A stretch of 64,000 nt of DNA from a virus: IMG/VR virus record IMGVR_UViG_3300042904_000085, positions 1-64,000 of that record. The stretch is one strand, 5' to 3'. Shown piece by piece: positions 30,521-37,624 of the stretch (positions are counted from its first letter, which is position 1; every line of letters begins with the position of its first letter). The position numbers and the translations under genes are program-made. The notes under the pieces are model-generated. The model did not search any database. It saw only the letters and a program-made list of their open reading frames with translations, and was not told where the DNA came from.

Positions 30521-31000
30521 ATGGCTGACATCGGACGAGGCGACGGGTGGTGGCACAGGTGGTTCCTCGGCCTTGCCCAGTATTATTCAACGGCTTCCAA
30601 GGACCCGTCGACCAAGGTCGGAGCTGTCATTACTGACAGGCGCCGCCGCATCGTGGGGACCGGCTTCAACGGCTTCCCACAGGACATGCCTGACCGGACT
30701 GAATGGCTCAATGACAGGGCTGAGAAGTACTCTCGCATCATCCACGGCGAGGTCAACGCCCTGATTATGGCTGGGTTCAGCGTGCCGGATGGCTCAACGC
30801 TTTACACTTGGCCGTTCATGCCCTGCGACCGCTGCGCTGTTATGATGATTCAGGCTGGCGTCAAACGGTTCGTCGCCCCAAGAGCCACTGCAGACCAGCT
30901 CGAGCGTTGGGGGCCTGCATTCATTCAGACAGAGGCCATATTGAAAGACTGCGGAGCGGAACTCATCCTTATGGAGAACTCATTTGCCGAGACGATTTGA
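30521..31000 (+). CDS. dCMP deaminase family protein, 159 aa
   Basis: Zinc site: H75 and E77 in HGEVNAL, and Cys in MPCDRCA (100-106), with KDPSTKVGAVI near the start, the standard dCMP deaminase signature. Converts dCMP to dUMP, the substrate of thymidylate synthase; ThyX is encoded at 62005. Confidence 0.93.
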   Translation: MADIGRGDGWWHRWFLGLAQYYSTASKDPSTKVGAVITDRRRRIVGTGFNGFPQDMPDRTEWLNDRAEKYSRIIHGEVNALIMAGFSVPDGSTLYTWPFMPCDRCAVMMIQAGVKRFVAPRATADQLERWGPAFIQTEAILKDCGAELILMENSFAETI

Positions 31001-31676
31001 GCAACCCACAGTCAACGTAGGTAAGCTCGGAGGCCGCGACGACACCGTCGAGACTCACCCGTGCTACGCCTCGATCGGCGTCAGCAGGGTCAGCGGACAC
31101 GCCGTCCTTTTCAACTCAGGGTTCCCTCAGAACCACTACCTGACCATCAGGATCAGCGCTGCAGAACGCCACAGAAACCTGTCAAACGACTGGATTTTCG
31201 CTAGGAAGCAGTATATCGAGGTCGCCCTCACCGAGTCCCAGTGGGCCACGTTCGTCAGCTCACCGAACACAGGCAGCGGTGTCCCCTGCACTCTGCACTA
31301 CCTTCAGGGCGAAGACATCCCTCAGCTCCCTGAGCCGCCGAACAAGAACAACGAGTTCCGGCATGAACTTAGCAAGGAGATGTCAGACGCGAAGGCAGAC
31401 ATCGCAGCTCTTGCCCAGTTCGTACGAGAGGCCAAGATGGCCAAGTCGACGCAGTCCGAGATCGAACGTCGACTGACGGCTATCGCTGCCGGCATCTCGG
31501 GTTCAATTCAGTTCGTTGTCGACCAGTTCGATGAGCACATCGAGAAGAAGGTTGAGGAGGCCAAGACAGAAGTCAACGCGTACCTCCAGGCAGTCATTAC
31601 CAACGTGGGCATCGACGCTCTAAAGGCTGGAGCTGAACAGGCGAAGCTTGTAGGACAAACACATACACAAGGATAG
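30984..31676 (+). CDS. Conserved phage protein, 230 aa
   Basis: TTG 30984 with ATGGAGAACTCA upstream; no better start exists before the conserved part. HAVLFNSGFPQNHYLTIRIS, then QWATFVSSPNTGSGVPCTL, match a family I know from phages of several hosts. The C-terminal third is a long coiled coil. Function unknown. Followed by an AACACATACACAAGG repeat half-site. Confidence 0.75.
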   Translation: MPRRFEQPTVNVGKLGGRDDTVETHPCYASIGVSRVSGHAVLFNSGFPQNHYLTIRISAAERHRNLSNDWIFARKQYIEVALTESQWATFVSSPNTGSGVPCTLHYLQGEDIPQLPEPPNKNNEFRHELSKEMSDAKADIAALAQFVREAKMAKSTQSEIERRLTAIAAGISGSIQFVVDQFDEHIEKKVEEAKTEVNAYLQAVITNVGIDALKAGAEQAKLVGQTHTQG

Positions 31677-31733
31677 TTTGATTCTCATCAAATTGCGACG
31701 TGACAATTCTGTTACAATTCGGGTGACCACACA

Positions 31734-32063
31734 ATGACGGTACACTTCGAAACGCTCGCTGAGAACATCCGCAAATGGATCATCAAGGTTAGGACTGACA
31801 GGTCTATCAGTCAGTCGGGACTGGCGAAGCTGTCATCGATGAGCATGGGCCACATGAATCGCATCGAGAAGGGCGACACCAGCAACCTAAGCATTAGGAC
31901 CCTTGTTAGGATTGCCAACTCTCTCGACCACGACGTCCGTATTGAGTTCGTAAAGCGCCGCAAGAACGACGACGACGAGAACGAAACGCCATCAGCCATA
32001 ATGCATTACTCTGCACTCCTCTGTCTGATAGAGCTGGTTACCGTTGCCAGCCATATCCTATGA
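31734..32063 (+). CDS. XRE-family helix-turn-helix regulator, 109 aa
   Basis: SQSGLAKLSSMSMGHMNRIE at residues 24-43 is a Cro/CI-type helix-turn-helix, followed by TLVRIANSLDHDVRIEFV. A hydrophobic C-terminal segment (SALLCLIELVTVASHIL) is unusual and may anchor or dimerise it. ATGA-coupled to the alarmone-hydrolase-like gene, which it may control. Confidence 0.85.
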   Translation: MTVHFETLAENIRKWIIKVRTDRSISQSGLAKLSSMSMGHMNRIEKGDTSNLSIRTLVRIANSLDHDVRIEFVKRRKNDDDENETPSAIMHYSALLCLIELVTVASHIL

Positions 32064-32605
32064 ACGACACCATCATACTTGCCAGTGCGGCCAGTTTCGC
32101 AGCCGAGGCCCACAAGGGCCAAGTCCGTAAGGACCTGAACGAACCCTACATTGTCCATCCTCTCAGGGTTGGACACGCCGCTGCCAAGCTTGGCATGACT
32201 GTCAGCCAAGTCGCAGCTGCGTATCTCCACGACGTGGTCGAGGACACCCCGACACCGCTGCCCACGGTGTACAACCTGTTCGGCCAGGAGATTGGCGACC
32301 TTGTCAAGGCCCTGACAAAGCCATGGCGGGATGAACATTCCCCGTCAGACGTTGACAAGGATGCCTACTATCACCTGATCCTCAACACGCCAGGCGCGCT
32401 CGACCTGAAGATGCTGGACAGGATTGACAACCTGAACGACTTCCGAAGGATGGCCGCCGCGTCAGTCGCTGGCCACAAGTGGGCAGAGAACTACGCTCGC
32501 AAGACTCGCAAGGAGTTCGCACCGCTGGTAGCCACCTATCGGGCCGGTGCCAGAATGCCACTGCTCTACCAACGCGCGCTCGAGATTCTCGAGGAGGCTC
32601 TGTAA
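32060..32605 (+). CDS. RelA/SpoT-type HD hydrolase (small alarmone hydrolase-like), 181 aa
   Basis: HKGQVRKDLNEPYIVHPLRV (18-37), YLHDVVEDT (55-63) and LKMLDRIDNLND near residue 115 follow the hydrolase signature of SpoT and MESH1, the enzymes that remove pyrophosphate from (p)ppGpp. No synthetase domain is present. A phage enzyme of this kind could blunt the stringent response; activity is inferred. Confidence 0.87.
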   Translation: MNDTIILASAASFAAEAHKGQVRKDLNEPYIVHPLRVGHAAAKLGMTVSQVAAAYLHDVVEDTPTPLPTVYNLFGQEIGDLVKALTKPWRDEHSPSDVDKDAYYHLILNTPGALDLKMLDRIDNLNDFRRMAAASVAGHKWAENYARKTRKEFAPLVATYRAGARMPLLYQRALEILEEAL

Positions 32606-32713
32606 ATGTTCTCGTGGCTATGGAGACTGTTTGGCCTCGGAGTGTGCGACAGGAACAGCGGGTCAACTCCCCACCCGCGTTGGGATAGCTGCAAGAATTG
32701 GAGGCGGCTGTAA
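32606..32713 (+). CDS. Tiny hypothetical protein, 35 aa
   Basis: GAGGAGG ribosome site upstream and TAATG coupling downstream. Hydrophobic start (MFSWLWRLFGLGV), two Cys. Unknown. Confidence 0.55.
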   Translation: MFSWLWRLFGLGVCDRNSGSTPHPRWDSCKNWRRL

Positions 32714-32961
32714 TGGATATTAGACCTGAAGCCGTGTTCGTTCTGACATTGACTGAAAAAGACTACAAACTTCTGTCAGCATGCGTAGCGGTCTGCGCCG
32801 GCGTAAAGGGCGTCAGGGTCAACCCCAAGGAGGCCCACGACATGAACCTGAAGATGACTGGAGTCCGTGAGGCGCACGCCGCTCAGCAGCTAGAGATTGC
32901 TCAGGCCGCCCGCCAGCGAGCGCTTACGCACGATCCCATCGACACTCCAGACCTTGGCTAA
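32713..32961 (+). CDS. Hypothetical protein, 82 aa
   Basis: TAATG coupling. First half strand-rich (AVFVLTLTEKDYKLL), second half an Ala/Gln/Arg helix. Unknown. Confidence 0.65.
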   Translation: MDIRPEAVFVLTLTEKDYKLLSACVAVCAGVKGVRVNPKEAHDMNLKMTGVREAHAAQQLEIAQAARQRALTHDPIDTPDLG

Positions 32962-33304
32962 CTACACATCGGTCTGCATAGACCATCGCTTCGTCTCCAG
33001 AAGCTTATCGCGCCGCTGCCCTCAGTGCCCAGCCACTGACACCATGGAAACTCTATGGCCAGGTCTGACAGCTCCTGGCCGTTACGACGACAAAGGCTGG
33101 AAGAAGCTGGCATCGGCCCTGTTAAGACGTAGGCAGCAACGGAAAGAGATAGCAGAACGTCAGGCTAGGGATGAATTCAATCGCGGACTGCAATACCGGA
33201 TCGTTAACCCACTGTCCCGTCCCGTTAAACCCGAACAGTGCCGGCCAGCCAAGCGCCGCGCCCAGAAAAGACAGCGGGAATTCTGGGACTCGCTTACGAA
33301 ATGA
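32954..33304 (+). CDS. Basic protein with CPQC and C-terminal EFW motif, 116 aa
   Basis: TTG 32954 is the best start that keeps the C...CPQC metal site (residues 7-23); no ribosome site is clear. Middle very Arg/Lys-rich. The protein ends REFWDSLTK, with the shared motif as its last ten residues. The next gene overlaps by ATGA. Confidence 0.55.
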   Translation: MANYTSVCIDHRFVSRSLSRRCPQCPATDTMETLWPGLTAPGRYDDKGWKKLASALLRRRQQRKEIAERQARDEFNRGLQYRIVNPLSRPVKPEQCRPAKRRAQKRQREFWDSLTK

Positions 33305-33627
33305 ACAAAGACCCTCAGTGGTTTCGAACAGCCACAGGCATGGAGCTGTCGGACTTAAGCGGGCTACCAGAGTGGTTCTTTAACCGCCTGACGTATCGTA
33401 TCTCCTTTGGCGTCAGGTACATACTAAAAGACCCCTGCGTTTACTGTATGCGCCGCATGCCGGCGAAACACAGAGGCCGCAAGGGTATTGGCCGCGACCA
33501 CATAGTACCAAAATCGCTAGGTGGCCCTGACAGCTGGACCAACAGAGCGCCAGCATGCCACAAATGTGACGCGCTCAAGGATCACCAGCCACTTTTAGTC
33601 TTCCTAGTTCGTAATCCATTAGCCTAA
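33301..33627 (+). CDS. HNH endonuclease, 108 aa
   Basis: CVYC...DHIVPKSLGGPDSWTNRAPACHKCDALK is a textbook HNH/zinc (beta-beta-alpha metal) nuclease core, about residues 43-90. Could be a homing endonuclease or a recombination nuclease. ATGA coupling to the previous gene. Confidence 0.88.
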   Translation: MNKDPQWFRTATGMELSDLSGLPEWFFNRLTYRISFGVRYILKDPCVYCMRRMPAKHRGRKGIGRDHIVPKSLGGPDSWTNRAPACHKCDALKDHQPLLVFLVRNPLA

Positions 33628-33654
33628 TACAATAGCTAACCGACTAGCATCTAT

Positions 33655-33669
33655 TTGCACATTGTGCAA
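33655..33669. repeat. TTGCAC-ATT-GTGCAA palindrome, intergenic
   Basis: Perfect copy in the 58-base gap between the HNH gene and the RecB-like nuclease gene, 17 bases before the latter's start. This is the best placed copy for an operator role. Confidence 0.7.
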
Positions 33670-33685
33670 GAGATAATAGTCATGC

Positions 33686-34672
33686 TTGCCACTAAAAGGT
33701 TTCAAATGTCCTGCTGGGACTCCTACTGAAGGTAACGAGAACAGCTTCGACCACTGCGTCAACGTCTGCCCGCACCGCTGCCAGCCTCGCGGTGTCCTTA
33801 AGGTTATCGCTGACAGGGAATCAGGCAATGAGCACGCTGGAGACATGCTCAGCCCGACAGCCATGTCAGGCTGCCCACGCAAACTCAAGCTGACACGCAC
33901 TGTCGACTACTATGAGGAGCCGCGCAAGCTCTACTGGGCCACGCGCGGCGCCCTCTACCACGCCTTCCTCGAAGCTGAGCTCCCAGACGTTGTCCAGGAG
34001 ACGAGGGTCTATAAGTACATCACCAAGGGGCCAATGGCTCCATGGCTCATCTCTGGCCGCATTGACTACTATGACAGGCTGCTCAAGCGGATCGAGGACT
34101 ACAAGACCAAGGCTGACAAGGCCCTAACCTACCTCTACAAAGAGGATCCAGACGAGCAGTATGTCTGGCAGTTGAACGTCTACCGATGGCTCCTACACGG
34201 TGGCCACATCGGCAGCAAGGACGGCCCGCAGATCTTCTGGCCGGTCGAGTCGCTCCAGTTGCACTACCTGTTCATGGACAGGGTTATCAGCACTGGCGTG
34301 CCATTCGTAGAGACTATCAGGCAGAAGACCTCGCCCAACTACGGCAAGAAGTATCGCAACGAAGTCAAGGGTTCCCGTAAGGCTGCGGGCACCAACGAGT
34401 GGGGCTATACGAACTGGCAGTTCACTATCAAGGTGCCAGACGTTCCAGTCTACTCCTACGATCAAGTCGAAGAATACCTCATCGAGCGCGGGCCTAAGCG
34501 GCGGCGCGGGTTCGCTGAGCCTGATTACATGCCAGATGGCGTGATCGGGGATCCCGACAAGGGTTGGGAATGCCGCTTCTGTCCAGTGACCCGTGAGTGC
34601 AAGGCTTACGAGGACGCTAAAGCCATTCAGTCTGCCCAGACTGACGACGGCTTTCAGGGTTTCTTAGGGTAA
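33686..34672 (+). CDS. RecB/Cas4-like PD-(D/E)XK nuclease, 328 aa
   Basis: SGRIDYYD followed by EDYKTK (about residues 123-153) gives the D...ExK catalytic signature. Cys at CVNVCPHRC (24-32) and CRFCPVTREC near residue 293 could hold an Fe-S cluster, as in Cas4/AddB-type exonucleases. TTG start 33686. Sits directly before the SSB-like protein, as in many phage recombination modules. Confidence 0.82.
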   Translation: MPLKGFKCPAGTPTEGNENSFDHCVNVCPHRCQPRGVLKVIADRESGNEHAGDMLSPTAMSGCPRKLKLTRTVDYYEEPRKLYWATRGALYHAFLEAELPDVVQETRVYKYITKGPMAPWLISGRIDYYDRLLKRIEDYKTKADKALTYLYKEDPDEQYVWQLNVYRWLLHGGHIGSKDGPQIFWPVESLQLHYLFMDRVISTGVPFVETIRQKTSPNYGKKYRNEVKGSRKAAGTNEWGYTNWQFTIKVPDVPVYSYDQVEEYLIERGPKRRRGFAEPDYMPDGVIGDPDKGWECRFCPVTRECKAYEDAKAIQSAQTDDGFQGFLG

Positions 34673-34681
34673 GGCAAGTAA

Positions 34682-35368
34682 GTGTCAACAGGTTTTGAAG
34701 GTTTCAAAGACGACCGCGAAGTTTTCGTGAAGTCGACCCGCGACAAGCGGATGCTCGCCCAAGGCCAGACGTCAGTCTCGACTGTCGGCTTTGATGATTT
34801 CCGTAAGGGATATTTCCTCGACCTCACCAACAAGCGTGAAGTCGGCAAGTCGATGGACGTGGTTGTGCTGCGCGTCGACACCAAGCGCGTGCTCTTCTAC
34901 GACAAGAAGAACCCAGCGCCGCCTGGCCACAAGGGGCCTCGCTGCGCCTCAGATGACGGCATTCTCCCGTCGGCTCGCATCAAGAACCCTCAGGCTGACG
35001 AGTGCGCCAGTTGCGAGTTCGCCAACAAGGACATGGTCTACACGGTCATTGCTATGGACGTGAACGACACACGATCCAAGAGCGAGCCGATCATCTTCGA
35101 AATCGAGTTCAAGAGCACGCAGCTGAAGATCGTCCGCGCCTTCGTGAAGTCCATCCAGGACCGCAAGAAGAACGCTCGAGACTACGTGGTCACCATGAAG
35201 TCGGAGATGCAGGAAGCCGTAAAGGACGGCCAGAAAGTAACCTGGTATGTGCCGCGCTTCGACAGCATCGCTCCGGTGCCCAGCGACGTCAAGGCTGAGG
35301 TCGAGGCGGCGTACAACTCGGTCAGCGGCATCCTGCCGATCGAGGAAGACGAGGAACCGGCGTTCTAA
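34682..35368 (+). CDS. SSB-like protein with zinc motif and acidic tail, 228 aa
   Basis: GTG start. RCASDDGILPS and CASCEF (about residues 84-122) are a Cys pair set typical of phage single-strand-binding-like proteins; an OB-like sheet follows. The last eight residues, EEDEEPAF, mimic the acidic tip of SSB that recruits partners. Neighbouring nuclease and helicase fit a replication/recombination role. Confidence 0.75.
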   Translation: MSTGFEGFKDDREVFVKSTRDKRMLAQGQTSVSTVGFDDFRKGYFLDLTNKREVGKSMDVVVLRVDTKRVLFYDKKNPAPPGHKGPRCASDDGILPSARIKNPQADECASCEFANKDMVYTVIAMDVNDTRSKSEPIIFEIEFKSTQLKIVRAFVKSIQDRKKNARDYVVTMKSEMQEAVKDGQKVTWYVPRFDSIAPVPSDVKAEVEAAYNSVSGILPIEEDEEPAF

Positions 35369-35580
35369 TGGCTGACAACAAGGTCGTCTATCAGGGTCCT
35401 AATTTTCTGACCCTCCTGCTCCTCCTGTTCATAACCCTTAAGCTGACAGGCCATATCACGTGGTCATGGTGGCTAGTGCTCGCCCCTCTCTGGGGCAGTA
35501 TCCTATTCGCCCTAGGCTTCTTCCTCGTGGCCTGCATCATCGTCGGCATCGGTATCTCGAAACGCGGGCGGCGCTGGTAA
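35368..35580 (+). CDS. Two-span membrane protein, 70 aa
   Basis: Hydrophobic segments at about residues 12-27 and 32-62, basic end. TAATG-type coupling on both sides. Confidence 0.65.
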   Translation: MADNKVVYQGPNFLTLLLLLFITLKLTGHITWSWWLVLAPLWGSILFALGFFLVACIIVGIGISKRGRRW

Positions 35581-36209
35581 TGGTAGCGCTAGCAGTCAAG
35601 GACAATCGGGCGGCCTACGTCAAGGACCGCCTGATTCAGATCAATAAGCACGCTGCCAGCATCATCATCGAGTCTGGCACCCTGCTCAGGGAATACAAGG
35701 CTAACGGCTACGCCAAGGAGGACGGCTTCTCGTCGTTCGATGAGGCTATCGAGGCCTACCATTCCTCGGGGCTGCTTGACTACGGCGCTCGTCAGGCACG
35801 TTATCTCATCTCAGTCGTGGACATGGTTGACAACCTGTCCATCCCGGCAGAGAAGGTCGAGCAGATCGGCGTGAGCAAGCTGCGAGAGATCGCCGGCGTT
35901 CCTGGCGAAGGCGACAAGAAGGCCCTACTGGACAAGGCTGACAGCATGTCAGTGGCGGAAGTCCAGAAGGAAGCGAAGAAGCTGCGCGACAAGGCCCTCG
36001 GCAGGGAGTCAGACCCGCTCATCGTGACCGTGCTGAAGACGACCGAGTCTCAGCAGAAGATGTTCAACGAGTGCATCAGTGAAGCTCGCCGTATCTACGC
36101 GCTACCAGAGGAAATGTCAGAGGCGTCAATCCTGGTCGACGTCATCCTGACAGCTTGGTTCAACGTCAGAGAACTACTAGAAGCCGAACAAGTGGAGGCC
36201 AGCCTGTGA
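35580..36209 (+). CDS. Hypothetical helical protein, 209 aa
   Basis: All helical; residues 1-90 (ASIIIESGTLLREYKANG, FSSFDEAIEAY) look like a DUF3102-type or ParB-linker arrangement, then a charged second half. No catalytic motif. Possibly DNA-binding. Confidence 0.65.
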   Translation: MVALAVKDNRAAYVKDRLIQINKHAASIIIESGTLLREYKANGYAKEDGFSSFDEAIEAYHSSGLLDYGARQARYLISVVDMVDNLSIPAEKVEQIGVSKLREIAGVPGEGDKKALLDKADSMSVAEVQKEAKKLRDKALGRESDPLIVTVLKTTESQQKMFNECISEARRIYALPEEMSEASILVDVILTAWFNVRELLEAEQVEASL

Positions 36210-36424
36210 CAACGCTGTTCTTTATTGTGGTTATCCTGTGGGTTCTTACCTCTTTCTGGGGATTGCACTGGCGCGCCGCTGCGCTTCGCGGCGACAGGCA
36301 TTACTGGCAGTTGTCCGAGTACTGCAACAAGGTCACCGGAGAACTCCTCGCAATCAAGCTGACACTGGACAGCTACAACGCCTGCAAGGCTAACAAGAAA
36401 CCTGCCAGCTCCTCAAAAACGTAA
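36206..36424 (+). CDS. Membrane-anchored protein, 72 aa
   Basis: GTG after GTGGAGGCCAGCCT, overlapping the previous stop. One N-terminal transmembrane helix (LFFIVVILWVLTSFWGL) and a cytoplasmic or periplasmic tail. Its last codons overlap the HNH frame below. Confidence 0.65.
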   Translation: MTTLFFIVVILWVLTSFWGLHWRAAALRGDRHYWQLSEYCNKVTGELLAIKLTLDSYNACKANKKPASSSKT

Positions 36425-36722
36425 GAAGGTTGTCCTCACTGGGGACGCCTACCGACAACTGACACGGCGAGTCCTAGCCAGAGATGGCTGGGCTTGCCGT
36501 AGGTGTCAGTCCCGCCAGAATCTGCAAGTCCACCACACCTTCTTCAAGCGGTCCAATCTCAGGATCGATGAAGACTGGAACCTTTGCACATTGTGCAACG
36601 TCTGTCACGACCTGGTAGAAAAACACAAGGTTCTTGTGCTTGGCAGCGACTGCAATGCTGTGATACACTTCCGCTGGAGAGAGCATGCCGTACACGAACG
36701 GGAACACGACGACTCCCGCTGA
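36402..36722 (+). CDS. HNH endonuclease frame lacking an ATG/GTG/TTG start, about 106 aa
   Basis: ARDGWACRRCQSRQNLQVHH, then WNLCTLCNVCHDLVEKHK, is a clear HNH nuclease with zinc knuckles. The frame is open from 36363, but no ATG, GTG or TTG precedes the domain; the only near-standard start is CTG 36402. Alternatively, ribosomes could shift +1 from the membrane-protein gene at TCA-AAA-ACG-TAA (36413-36424), fusing a membrane anchor to the nuclease. A sequencing error is also possible. Confidence 0.75.
   Translation: MPAPQKRKKVVLTGDAYRQLTRRVLARDGWACRRCQSRQNLQVHHTFFKRSNLRIDEDWNLCTLCNVCHDLVEKHKVLVLGSDCNAVIHFRWREHAVHEREHDDSR
36584..36598. repeat. TTGCAC-ATT-GTGCAA palindrome (in HNH gene)
   Basis: Perfect copy inside the C-T-L-C-N knuckle codons of the HNH frame. 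Confidence 0.65.
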
Positions 36723-37245
36723 CTGGAGTGGGGCCTTCTTCAAGCCAGACATCGAGAAGCTCATCAAGAAGTACTCTGGAAAGGGCGGCAGGAGAAAACT
36801 CGCAGGGGCTATAGCCCTGAACGCATTCGTCTACCGTCGATACCCCTACCCAGCCGGCTCTCGAGCCAAGGAGTTCATCCGGCGCGGACGCAAGGGCAAG
36901 ACGCACCGAACCATGGCCGATGATCCCAAGCCGAAGACGCGGCACACTCGGCAGGACATGATCGATCTCAAGGCTGTCCAGCGCGTCAAAGTTCGGCTGG
37001 CGCTGACAGAGGACGGCACAATCTGGGCGAGGGTCGACATGTTCCTCGACCGACAGAAGGCGTTCGGTTGGCTGGAATGGAAGGGCGGCTGGCACTTCGT
37101 CACCGGAGTCAACCTGAACGACCAGAGGTTCACCATCGAAGGACAGGCAGAAGTATGGCATCAACTGGGATTCATGGTCAGGGGAACAGGCGTCAGCCAG
37201 ACGACTCTCAACTTCTTCCAGGGCCTGAGAATGCTGAAAGAGTAG
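36685..37245 (+). CDS. Basic hypothetical protein, 186 aa
   Basis: ATG after TGGAGAGAGC. A Lys/Arg-rich first 90 residues (KKYSGKGGRRK, RRGRKGKTHR), then a beta-rich domain. May bind nucleic acid. Overlaps both neighbours. Confidence 0.7.
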   Translation: MPYTNGNTTTPADWSGAFFKPDIEKLIKKYSGKGGRRKLAGAIALNAFVYRRYPYPAGSRAKEFIRRGRKGKTHRTMADDPKPKTRHTRQDMIDLKAVQRVKVRLALTEDGTIWARVDMFLDRQKAFGWLEWKGGWHFVTGVNLNDQRFTIEGQAEVWHQLGFMVRGTGVSQTTLNFFQGLRMLKE

Positions 37246-37433
37246 AGGACTTCTTTCAGGCTCTGACACCGTCTATTGAGGACCACTGCCTCAAGTGTAA
37301 TGGCAATGGCAAACTGCTGCTCGTTGGCGAAGGCCCAGAGGAAGGCGGGCCAACCACACTAGTATTCTGCACACTCTGCCAGGAGGTCGACTATTGGGGA
37401 ACAAAATACATCCTGAGACGTCACGGCATCTAG
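37155..37433 (+). CDS. EFF-type motif zinc protein, 92 aa
   Basis: DFFQALTP at about residues 32-39, CLKCNGNG (DnaJ-like knuckle) and CTLC. The only good start is ATG 37155, far inside the previous gene; the first 30 residues therefore lie wholly in an overlap. Confidence 0.55.
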   Translation: MASTGIHGQGNRRQPDDSQLLPGPENAERVEDFFQALTPSIEDHCLKCNGNGKLLLVGEGPEEGGPTTLVFCTLCQEVDYWGTKYILRRHGI

Positions 37434-37435
37434 GC

Positions 37436-37621
37436 GTGGACAACGAGGAGTTCTTTGCGGCGCTCGCTAAGACATCGGAGATCTTCTGCTCGAAATGCTC
37501 CTGCGTAACCGTGTGGGCGTGGTCCCAGGAACTGGAGCATAGATACTGCATAATCGCGTGCAATCAGTGCGATCACAAAACCACAGTCAGCCCAGTCATT
37601 AGACAACTTTTCGGATTCTAG
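37436..37621 (+). CDS. EFF-motif zinc protein, 61 aa
   Basis: GTG 37436 gives VDNEEFFAAL then CSKCSC and a CNQC knuckle. TTG 37394 with AGGAGG is an alternative start, adding 14 residues. Three bases on is the helicase gene. Confidence 0.65.
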   Translation: MDNEEFFAALAKTSEIFCSKCSCVTVWAWSQELEHRYCIIACNQCDHKTTVSPVIRQLFGF

Positions 37622-37624
37622 AAT

